From Wuchereria bancrofti (Eukaryota > Nematoda > Chromadorea > Rhabditida > Onchocercidae): a stretch of DNA of 53,602 bases. Position 1 is the first letter of the stretch; the number at the start of each line of letters is the position of its first letter. Positions 36,614 to 47,064 of this stretch are shown in pieces. Made by a program: the position numbers and the translations under genes. The DNA is taken from NCBI GenBank assembly GCA_005281725.1, contig SSBO01000009.1, positions 10,119,451 to 10,173,052 of the forward strand, given 5' to 3'. The notes beneath the pieces are model-generated. The model made no database searches. It was not told the DNA's origin and worked only from the letters and a program-made list of their open reading frames with translations.

Positions 36614-39600
36614 TTAATTGAACGTTGAATTTAAATTCAATTCTTCACGATACATTTCATCTAAGATATCCTTAAACTTATCTCTCAATTTTATTCGAAT
36701 AATCTTTAAGGTTGGTGTTAGTAATCCAGCTTCAATTGTGAATTCTTCTTCCAGCAAATGTATATTTCTAATTTGTTCAATACCACTCAAACCTTTACTG
36801 CTACCAAATTCTCGTAGCTTAATGAGAAAGTATCGTCGTACATTTTGATCACAAAGATATTCCATCATTGATAATTTCGATATTGTTGAGAAATTTCCAA
36901 ACTTAAATTATGAAAAGTATGACTTTTTGAAAGGTTTTTTTTTTGAAATTCAAATTTAAAATTTATGTGAAAAGGTTGATTTTCATTTTTTCAATTTGTT
37001 TATTTGATAGCATAGAGAAATTTTATTTAATTAACGCATTTGGTTAATAAATAATCTGAGGTATGCAAAAAAAATTTCAAAAAATTTTTCAAAAATTCGA
37101 AAAATTTACCTTCTTGTTTGATTTTTCAATATCAGCGCGGAGTTTGTCAACATCAACAACAGCAATAGCTATTAAATATGCATGAAATGTTGAGCCATGA
37201 ATGAAAATCTGAAATGAAAAATATTTCATCATTTTGAGTTGCATTTTTGAATTCCAGTTCTGAAAATTCCATTCTAACAATTCAACATTTTCAATCAAAT
37301 TGCAAAGAAATCTTTGTTAAAAAATTATAGGAATTTTTTTTCAAAAATTTTAAAAGTTGTTAAAGTTTATAGATAAGTGTACTACTTTAAACGAAATAAA
37401 ACAAAATTATTCAAAAAAAAACAAAAACGAAAAAACTTTACAGAACTTTTACAAAAAAAAATTTTTTCCAAAAATACCATTAAATTATTTTTTCTTTTGC
37501 TCCTCTTTTTCATGTTNNAGTTTATAGATAAGTGTACTACTTTAAACGAAATAAAACAAAATTATTCAAAAAAAAACAAAAACGAAAAAACTTTACAGAA
37601 CTTTTACAAAAAAAAATTTTTTCCAAAAATACCATTAAATTATTTTTTCTTTTGCTCCTCTTTTTCATGTTACTATTTCAGGTTTACCTGTTTCACTAAA
37701 GGATGTTGCAAATAAACATTTTCAATTCGTTCAGGTGATACAAAATCAGCTTGTGCTAATTTGAATAAATTATTTTTTCGATCAATAATACGCAATGAAC
37801 CATTAGGTAACCACATCCCAATATCACCGGTATGTAACCAACCCTGAAAAGAAAAATTATAAAAAAAAAGAAAGAAAAAATAAATTTGACACATTTTTTT
37901 AATGAAATTAGTTATATGTTTTTTTTTTTAAAAAAAAAGTAAAACCTAAGTAAAACTTTTTTCCATACTAAATGATGAAATACTTCAAATTTTGATAATT
38001 GCAAAATATGCTAATATTAATTTTTTTTTTTTACTTAAGTTTTCCGAGAATTTTAATTTTTTCGTTTAACCTCTTCATCTACTGTTTGTGATGTAAGTTC
38101 TGGATCGTTAAAATAACCATCCATAACACCGGCACCACGAAAACATACTTCGCCGGTATTTTGTTCTGCACTATATCCCATTTCTTTTACGTCCACTAAT
38201 TTCACCTGATATTGATGATAACAATTTTTATGTTTTCATTGAGAATTATTATAAATTTAGATTATTATCTCATATTTGAAACGATTATTTGTATTTAAAA
38301 AAAAAAATGAGAATAAATATTTTGTATGAAATTAAAGAATTGACCTGAGCCCAAACTGCTGGTCCACCAACATGTCCACCAATTGTGTCAAATGGTAATG
38401 ATATGGTACCAGCTGCTGAACATTCTGTTTGGCCATAGCTAGGAAAAGAAATTTTGCATATTTTGAAAGAATTATAAATTTAAATCGTTTTAATTAAAAA
38501 ATAAAAAACAAACTTTTAACTTGACCTTTTTTCTTTTCTTATTTAATTAATTTAAAATTATTCATCAAATTTTTAATGTATTTAAAATATTTTTGAATCT
38601 GAAATTTTTAGGAATGCATTAAATTCTTAACAAATTTAAATCAAATTTTTTCCTAAATTAAAAAATAAATTCTTAACTTTAAATTAAATTCTTAACTTAC
38701 CCTTCAATTAATAAACAACCATAAACAACCCGTGAAAAATTCATCACATCGGTGGAAATTGGCGCACCACCAGATGTAATTAAGCGCAATCGACCGCCAA
38801 ACAGGGCTCGAGTTTTTTTGAAAACTGTTTTATCCCAGATTGTATTGAAATGAAGTCGTCCTTTGGCTAATTGTCTTAATTTCGACTAAATATCTCTATT
38901 TAACAAATTTGTTAAATAATTTAAATCAGTTAGATAATTCATTAAGTAACTTAAATTCGTCAAATAAATTTAAATCCATGAAACAATTCATTAAGTAACT
39001 TTCAAATTAATCCATTATTTGAACAAAAATGATATCTATTATATTTATTATATAATCTAAAATAAATCAAAAAAGTTTCAAAAGAATATTTATTAACTTT
39101 TTGCTAATAAATATTTTTAAAAAAATTTTTTGATAATTTTTTACATTTTTCACTCTCTTTTTTTATTTAACTTTCAGTAATATTTAAAAAAAAAATTTCT
39201 AAATTCTAAATGATAAATTTTTGAGAATTTATTAAATTCTTAATGTTTATCATTCAAAAAATTTTTTCAAACTTCTTAATTTACTCAAATAATTAATTAA
39301 CGAAACAAATACTTTTAATGCTATGTGAAAGATAAATCGTTTTATAATATTTTGCTTTCTTATATTTTCTGTCACCATATCATGATAACGATTCAATAAT
39401 CGTGGTACTAATGCTGCAATTGTTGGTTGTAATAATTTCATATCATGAATTAATCGTTTTGGATCACCACCAAATATACCAATTCGACCACCAATATAAA
39501 TAATAAATGCCTAAATTAATTAATTAATTTATTTTTATTAACCTTATTAATAAATTTCATTTATCAATGATATATTTCAAAAATCTTTTTTTTGGAAAAT

Positions 39601-42600
39601 TTCATTCATAACTTCAAATTTTATTAATAAATCGCACTTTTTTCAAAAATTTTAATACTATCTCAAGAGTTTAAAAGTTTTATTAGCAGCGAAAAAATAA
39701 AAGCGAAATTAGAAAAAAAAATGAAGAAATTTATTGACTTGAAGTAATTGTTCATAAACATGTGCAAGTGATAAAAATGATAAGTAAACATCATTATGAT
39801 CAAAAGTAATATCATGAGGCGGTAAACATAATTGAACATATAATCCGCTCATTGAAACTAGTATTGCTCGATGTGACAATTGAACACCTTTTGGAGTACC
39901 TAAAGTTTAAGTAATATTTGATTTGATAATATTATCACTACCTGAGTGCCATTTAATTTTATCTGAAGTAATCATATTCTGAAATATTATATGTATTCTT
40001 GGTATTTGTTTACTGTGTGGTACAACAATATTGCTTATTATTTTATAAAATAAAAGTAAAAACTTAACTTTTTCTTAATCTATATTCTTGGTATTTGTTT
40101 ATGGAATTAGTTATAATAAATAAATATATACTTAAATAATTATAGTAAAATAGTAAAGAAAAAAAAAATTTCTAACCTGTAGTACCGCTAGTATGACAAA
40201 TGATATAAATATTTGATGGAGATGGCGGTGTTACCGGTTTTAAATTTGAATTACCAAGTTCTAATATATAATTCCAATCATAAATCTAAAATTTAAAAAA
40301 TGTGTATAGTTGTTTTTCTTAAATTATATATTAAACATTTAAATTTTTATAAAGTAATTTACTCAAACAAAAATTTTATTTTATTTATTTTTTTTTTTTG
40401 TTCCAAAAATTGTTTGATTTACATTAAAATATTTATTAAAGGTGCATATACCTCAATTTCTGAATGTTTGCAAAATTCTCGATCAATTTTCTCTTTTTCA
40501 TCTTTCAAAATAATAATTTTTTTTAGCATTTTAATCTTTTTTTGTTGTATTTCAGCAACAAATTTATTCGCTCGTTCAACTGTATCACAAAAAATTAGTT
40601 CCAAATTGCAACGATCAATAATTGTACTGAAATTTTTTTTTTTAATTTCAGTTTTGGTGGAGAAAAAAAAAACGAGAATTAACACAAAAATTTTGAGAAT
40701 GTTTCAATATGACATGAAAAATGTCAAAATTTTTTATTAGTTAAATTAAATGTGAAATTAAAACAGTGAAATTAATGCTATTATTAGCTATAAATTAAGT
40801 TCGAAGAAAAAATTACTTAAGCAAAAGAAAGAGAAAATGACTTTAAAAATTGAGTTAGAAGAAACAAAAAACTTACTTAAGCCATGTTATACAATAATTG
40901 CAACAATTTTAGGCCTAAAAATCTTGTTTTGTTATTTTTGAATTTTATGAAATTGTTAAAATTAAATTGTAACTATACTAACTAACCATAAAATTTCCAT
41001 ATTATAGTTATGATATAATGGTACGAAAACAATAGAATAATTCATTAGAGCATTCTGAGCAATGATATAACGAGCCGAGTTAGGGCCAGCAATACCAATT
41101 CGGCTGGCCTCACCTGCATTTATGCCAAGTTGTAGTAAGGCAGAGCCAACCTTATGTGATGCATTATATACCTGGAAAATACCTATCATTACAAAAATCA
41201 AATTAATATAATTATCTTTTATTCATATGTATTTATTCGTTATTTATAAATTATTAATTTTAAAAAATGAAAAAAAATTAAAAAAGCATTATCAATTTTA
41301 AATAAAACAATCTACCACTAAAAATTTTACTTTAGAACAAGAAAAAAAAGGAATTTATTCTTTGTTTATGAATTATTAATTTTATAGATTATTGATTAAA
41401 CAAGTATTATCAATTTAAAAAAAAAACAATTTACCATTAAAAAATTTATTTTAGACCAAAAAGAAAAAGATTGCAAAGAAGAAAAAATTGAACGATTATA
41501 CTGCGTTATGCATTATTTTCTTTCATTCTCAAATCAAATAACTATTAACTAATTTCTCTCATAATTTCAATCATTTTAATACTTTTTGTAAAATATTTTT
41601 GAAATTCATCGTTTGTAATAGTGAAGAAATGTAATTTATTTGTTCTATTAACTATTACTGTTAAAATTTTTATTGCTAAATTAGTTAAACAATTAAATTA
41701 AATTTTATTAAGTGACAAAAAAGCGAGATAAAAGTTTGAACAATAAGGTAAAATGATAACCTCTTTATATGTCATCCATTTATATGTGCCATTTCTTGTT
41801 TGTTCACCAATAAAATCACCGTTATTTGTTAACCAAATACCTCGTTGTAATAATTCAAACATTGTTGTTACAGCACCATCCGGTGGATATTCCAATAATT
41901 CTATGTTTGATAAATAATAGTTATTATCATTATTATTTATTATTATTGTTACTATTCATTATTATTAATTATTTATTATTATTATTGTTATTATTATAAT
42001 ATTATTATTACTCCTTTTTTCCCTTTTCATTTCATTTTATATTTTTTTTCTCTCAGTTTTTGAATAAAATATAGCAGAAATATTGTTATAATGAAAAAAC
42101 GATCATTTTGATCATACAAATCAAAAAAAAGAAAGTAAATGAATGTAACTTATGATTATATTTATATTCAATTAACAGATCAATTGGTAATGTTCAATTT
42201 TAAATAACGAAAGTATTAGTTATAAATATTGGAAAATTTTTTAATCATTGAGTACATAATTTATTTTAAAAATAATAATTCTGTGATAAAAGTGATCCGT
42301 CGGAATGTAAATTGTAAATTCAAATAATTTGGAAGTGATATTTGCAAAACGGAAAAAAAAATTGAGCAATTTTAAAATAATGACTCATTAAAAGAGTAAA
42401 TGAAACGAAAATTAATGATTTTGAATGAAAGAATGGTTTAATTTTTTATTTCATTTCAACGTGTGAAGTAGATTACTACAAATTGTTTAATTTAGCACAA
42501 ATAACTTCGTTGATACTAAATGGCGGACAATCGTAATAATAATAATAATTAATAATGTTATAATAGCGATAATGACAATAGTAATAATAATGGTAATAAT

Positions 42601-43289
42601 GATAATAGTAATAATAATAATAATAATTAATAATGTTATAATAGCAATAATGACAATAGTAATAATAATGGTAATAATGATGATAGTAATAATGATCATA
42701 ATAATAATAATAGATAGTTTAATTTTTTATTTCACTTCAACATATGTTTTTTTTGCTTCATTTGCTCTTCTAATGAATCGTTATTTTAAAATTGCTCAAT
42801 TTTTTTTTCCGTTTTGTAAATATCACTTCTAAATTATTTGAATTTGCAACTGACATTCCGATGGATCACTTTTATCACAGAATTGTTATTTTTAAAATAA
42901 ATTATGTATTCAATGTTGAATTAAAAAATTTTCCAATATTTATAACTAATATTTTCGTTATTTAAAATTGAATATTACCAATTGATTTGTTAATTGAATA
43001 TAAATATAATCATAAGTTACATTCATTTTCTTTCTTTTTTTTGATTTGTATGATCAAAATGATCGTTTTTTCATTATAACAATATTTCTGCCATATTTTA
43101 TTCAAAAATTGAGAGCAAAAAGAAATACAAAATGAAATGAAAAGAGAGAAAAGGATCAATTACAAAAAAAAATTTACCATTTTCACGAATTAAAATCGAT
43201 TCATGGATTTGTTCCGGACCAGTAACTATTCTTGAATAAGCAGAAAAATGCGGAAATTTTGCTGATACTTTGCGATAATTAGTAGGCAT
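36614..43289 (-). CDS. Long-chain-fatty-acid-CoA ligase (ACSL type)
   Basis: Thirteen exons: 43289-43178, 41900-41761, 41171-40987, 40626-40452, 40285-40177, 39899-39739, 39510-39313, 38885-38701, 38438-38345, 38205-38071, 37843-37688, 37208-37110 and 36901-36614. Total 2,037 nt, 678 residues, close to the usual ACSL length of about 700. It activates long-chain fatty acids to acyl-CoA through an acyl-adenylate. Motifs: P-loop-like TSGTTGTPKGV at 236-246, TSGGAPIS in exon 8, YGQTECSAAG from 423, GWLHTGDIG from 499, and DRKNNLFKLAQADFVSPERIE in the hinge and C-terminal region. The usual ACSL wording there is KLAQGEYxxPEKIE, so this copy deviates (A for G, D for E, F for Y). The N-terminus MPTNYRKVS has no membrane anchor, unlike many ACSLs; either the enzyme is peripheral or a 5' exon is missed. 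Intron 1 holds a large inverted repeat and intron 11 an assembly duplication. Which worm acs gene it matches is not resolved. Confidence 0.95.
37364..37516. repeat. First copy of an exact 153-bp duplication
   Basis: Identical to 37519-37671, with NN at 37517-37518 between. It lies in intron 11 of the acyl-CoA synthetase gene. A scaffolding gap between overlapping contig ends explains it; a plus-strand ORF running through the NN is not real. Confidence 0.93.
37519..37671. repeat. Second copy of the 153-bp duplication
   Basis: Same sequence as 37364-37516. Its right flank runs straight into the donor of ACSL exon 11 at 37687. Confidence 0.93.
41918..42004. repeat. (ATT)n microsatellite
   Basis: Interrupted ATT array directly outside the left arm of the inverted repeat, in ACSL intron 1. 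Confidence 0.85.
42011..42409 (+). repeat. Left arm of a long inverted repeat
   Basis: The reverse complement recurs at 42748-43156. Over the ~345-base core I count about 19 differences, mostly transitions plus one small indel, so roughly 95% identity by eye. The arm lies wholly in ACSL intron 1, so the pre-mRNA could fold into a hairpin of about 400 bp. Confidence 0.9.
42530..42715. repeat. Two ~82-bp tandem units of AAT/ATG repeats in the hairpin loop
   Basis: The unit aataatgttataatagcgataatgacaatag followed by AAT-type trinucleotides occurs twice in tandem inside the spacer of the inverted repeat. It gives I-rich ORFs on both strands. Confidence 0.8.
42748..43156 (-). repeat. Right arm of a long inverted repeat
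   Basis: Inverted match of 42011-42409. Outer end stops about 22 bases before the donor of ACSL exon 1. The divergence between arms shows it is not an assembly mirror. Confidence 0.9.
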
Positions 43290-44352
43290 TTAATTAAATG
43301 CAGAAGATTTGTAGTAGCGAAGAGAAATGTCACACACAGTTTAAATTTGTCACAATCAACGGAAGTATTGAAATTTCTGTTTTGTTTTCCGAAACTAATG
43401 TCACATATCATTGTCAACCCACTTCCGTTACTATCACTCTTTCTCTCTCTCTAATTCCCATATGACATAGTCTACATTTTATTACTACTATCACCTTATT
43501 TCTCTCCCTCTCTCTCTCAGAGAGATTATTTCTATCCCGTGATATCATTTATCATTTATCAATTATTGCATCCCTTTTCATCTTTCCTCCTATGATTGAA
43601 TGAAAAATTTTTGCTTGCCCTATAAATTATCAAACTTATGAAAAGTTTCTCCTATGGGATAATTTTAATTAGTAATCCAATATTTTTATTTAAATTTTTA
43701 TTAATGAATTAAATTTTTTTCAGTGCAAGAATAAATGTTAATCTTTAACACTTTAATTTTTTTTAGGATTTAAAATTTTGATTTATGGTTTGCATAATTA
43801 TTCTTCATAGAATAATTATCACTATTACTATTATTATCGTAGATGTCATTATTAGTTATATAGTAATTATCATTACTATTACTATAGCAGTTATCATTAT
43901 TGTAATTATAGTAATAGTGATAATAAATAATATTTAAAATTATTATTATTATCATTATCATTATTATTGTCGTTGTCATCATTAGCCATTAATCGATTAT
44001 TCAATAATAAATTACTAATTTATTCACTTTTCAAATCATTTTTTGAATCGAAGAATTTGAAGTACCATAACGCTTCTATTTTTGAATATTATCAATGTTA
44101 TCATTACAGGTTGTAAATAGTATTTTATTAAAAATCCTATAATTTCATTTCACAATTAATATAAACTAAACTGCTAGACATAACTTAGTATGACTCAGCG
44201 CAGTGGACAAATGGCAACTGACAAATGCATAACTTTTTTGTTCTTTTTGAGTGTCAAATCATTTCATTTATCATTTGAATGAAATATTTGAATTGATAAC
44301 GTTTAATGATTGTTATATATTACTTCAATAATTCATCATAGTAAGAAATTTT
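43290..44352. other. Upstream region of the ACSL gene
   Basis: Probable promoter side. It holds CT-rich tracts at 43436-43520 and the trinucleotide array at 43801-43985. No exon was identified. Confidence 0.45.
43801..43985. repeat. (ATT/ATC)n microsatellite
   Basis: Interrupted trinucleotide array upstream of the ACSL gene. It gives an N/Y/I-rich minus ORF that is not a gene. Confidence 0.8.
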
Positions 44353-44357
44353 TAGTA
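44353..44357. repeat. Target-site duplication, left
   Basis: TAGTA, matching 45183-45187 on the other side of the LTR. Confidence 0.65.
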
Positions 44358-45182
44358 TGTAGGAAAAAATAAGGTTGTTATGATATTCCCTCCTTTTTCT
44401 TTAAGGGACGAATATGTTTATTTAATTGTTTCCTACTTTAATTTATATTCTTACGTCTATTCTCGTCGTTCTCGTTGTACTCTCAGTAGAACTGGCCGAA
44501 CTGATTGTTTTCCGCAACACAAACTTGGGTAATTAAATCTTTATTTAGCATAAAACAAATCAACATCATAATAGCGCATTATACATATCGCACAAATGCT
44601 ACACAGTTATAAAACGCTAAACATTACAGAGAACTGAAACTCCAACCATACTATAAATACACAATTGCAAAAAATGATTAATTGCAATTAAGAGATGGTG
44701 TTGGAGTTAATTGAGACTGAAGATCAAAAAATGTGAATTTGGGAAGAAATGAGATTTGTTTAAGGATAGATATCTCTTTGTTACAATAGTCTATTACATG
44801 CATTTAATTTTCACATCTCTTATACAATATAATGTGTATAAGCGAGGTTAATTTATGGACAAAGAGATTCTCATTTTCTGCTTCTCCTCGCTTTCCAGCT
44901 ACACTGTTTGTAACAAAGGGTTATCCGTTTATCAGTTAAAATCCTGTGCACGCGTCGTCCTGTATCTGTCCTAAGACCACTGTCCCCCAATTCGTCGATC
45001 CGTTGTAACATCCATAAAGAGAAATTGCCCCTGCTATACCGCTTAAAATGGCTCGTTGTTGAGGTCAAATGTCCACATCGTTAAATTGCATTTTTATTAT
45101 CTGGTTGCCTGGTTTGACTTCTGTGTTAGCGCCCTCCCTTGGTTCTTAGTTACTGGTGATACTTTCGGCCTATTTGCCGACA
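44358..45182. mobile_element. Solo LTR of an LTR retrotransposon
   Basis: An 825-bp segment with TGT...ACA ends (TGTAGG at left, GCCGACA at right), flanked by an identical 5-bp TAGTA at 44353-44357 and 45183-45187. It is distinctly less AT-rich than its surroundings, with TATAAAA at about 44606. No gag or pol and no second LTR adjoin it, so it looks like a solo LTR left by recombination. A 5-bp target duplication fits Gypsy or Bel/Pao families. The 65-codon minus ORF at 44871-45068 lies within the LTR and matches no retroelement protein I know. Orientation is not settled. Confidence 0.7.
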
Positions 45183-45187
45183 TAGTA
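45183..45187. repeat. Target-site duplication, right
   Basis: TAGTA, matching 44353-44357. Confidence 0.65.
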
Positions 45188-47064
45188 ATTATTGATATAA
45201 TGATATGATAATTTTTGATATAGTGATATGATATTTTTGATATAGTGGTATGATATTTCTAGCAATTGTTGATGTAATAATAATATATCATAAATGAATT
45301 ATTCCTTCTTTTTTGATAAATTTCACACTAACATATTGTAGTGGAAGAAAAAAAAATTCCTGTTAAAAGATTAAAATATTTTAAAACATAAATTTAAAAA
45401 GAAAACGAAAAGCACATAAAGTTATGCTATATTTATTATTTATTTTATTAAAATATAGAAAAAAAAGAACAAATTAATTAGTTTGTCACTTTAATTTTGA
45501 TCACTTTCAATTCTTAACCATTGATAATTTCATTCTTATTTGATTATAAAATTATTAAAACAATCGATAAGTAAAATATCAAATATCACTTTGCATCTAA
45601 TTTTCTTTTTTAAAAATTGTTATTGGTAATGTGATATGAAACAAAAATACATGAGTGATAGGTAACTTTTATTATTTCATTATATGTTTGATCAACAATT
45701 TATAACTATTTCTCTTTCTATCGTCTTTTTTTTCAAATATCAAAATTTTACTAATTAAATAATCGATCAATAAATGAAATTATTGCTTAATATAAATTTG
45801 CACTATACTATAAATTTTTATAAAATAAAAAAAAATTTTTGTTTCAAAATTATTTTGCTAAAAAATATTGTTATTTATTAGCAAAAATCTAACTTTTTAC
45901 CCGTACTTTGTGTTACTTTTCAACTATACAACACAATAATCTCATTATGGTTACTACATAGAGCTTTTTAAAAAAAAAATTTTTTTTTTAAATGAATTCT
46001 AATTAATTATTTTTCCTTTTTCAAAGAGAAATAAAAGAAAAAAAAGAAGGAGTAGATATTATCAATTTAAAATGATAATAAATAAAATTTGAAAATGAGA
46101 TGAAATGACATGAATAGATAATGGATAGTTTAATAAATTTACGAAATATTTGATGATTGAATCACAAACAAAATAAATGATTCAGTAATAAATAATTTCA
46201 AATCAAACAATTAAATATAACAAAGAAAGCAAAAAATTGAAATTTCATTTGTAAGAAATGAAATATCAAATTTCAATGGAAAATTTTAAGTAGGATATGC
46301 TAAATGAATTGTCTCACAGAATTCTAATTTGACATTATCAGTAAAGAAAAGATATTTTGAAGTAATTAAAGAACAGTTTAGAATGACTGTAGAAAAAATG
46401 AGACTAACTATTTTATTGACTTTTTGTTTATTTGTTTGTTTTTTCCTAATATCGTGAAGCTTTTAATTTATTTTTTAATTGTCATTTTTAACTTATCATC
46501 TTATCTTAGTTTCTGGCAAAATTCTAGTATTAATATGATGAGAAAAAGTGAGAAAAAAATTTTTATGCTGAAATTTTAGAGGTATAATTTACTTCTTCAA
46601 AAGCATTCCAAAAAAAATGCATAACTTTTGAGTTTTTTGACAAAAATTGAATTAAAGAGAAAAAAGCAGTTTTAATGTTTTAAGTAAGAGATCATTTGAT
46701 TAACTCGTTACCATGAAAATTTTGTTAATTGTCACAAAAATTAATGCTAATTTCAAAAACAAAAATTCCAATCATTTTATAATTTACTAAAAATTAGTTT
46801 GAAAATAAAATTTATATATAATTTTATTTAAAATGTATCTATTTATTTATTTATTTGTTTATTTATTCACAACAATATTGTACGTTTCATTAATTAATTA
46901 TTAGCAGCAAATCCAAAATGAATCATTCATACAGCGCTCATCAAATGATAATTAATCAAAGTATTATTAGATTAACTTCTGTCTGAAGCTTAATTAATAT
47001 ACATAAATAAAAATTTTAAAGTATAGTATTTACTGATATAAATATTATCATATCAATATCAATG
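45188..47064. other. Region downstream of the globin gene
   Basis: No exon seen. Starts with a short GATATAGTGATATGAT-type repeat (45193-45260). Several minus-strand AATAAA hexamers at about 46838-46866, some 200 bases past the globin stop, are candidate poly(A) signals. Confidence 0.5.

Noticed and set aside
37377..37715. 112-codon plus ORF
   Set aside because: It runs through the NN gap and twice through the same duplicated intron sequence of the ACSL gene.
40300..40740. 146-codon plus ORF, the longest plus-strand frame of this region
   Set aside because: It is antisense to ACSL exon 4 and its AT-rich introns, and is F/I/K-rich without domain features.
42011..43156. Inverted repeat as an assembly mirror artefact
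   Set aside because: The arms differ at about 5% of positions and by a small indel, unlike the exact copies at the N-containing junctions.
44871..45068. 65-codon minus ORF as a gene
   Set aside because: It lies inside the solo LTR and has no known protein match or initiation context.
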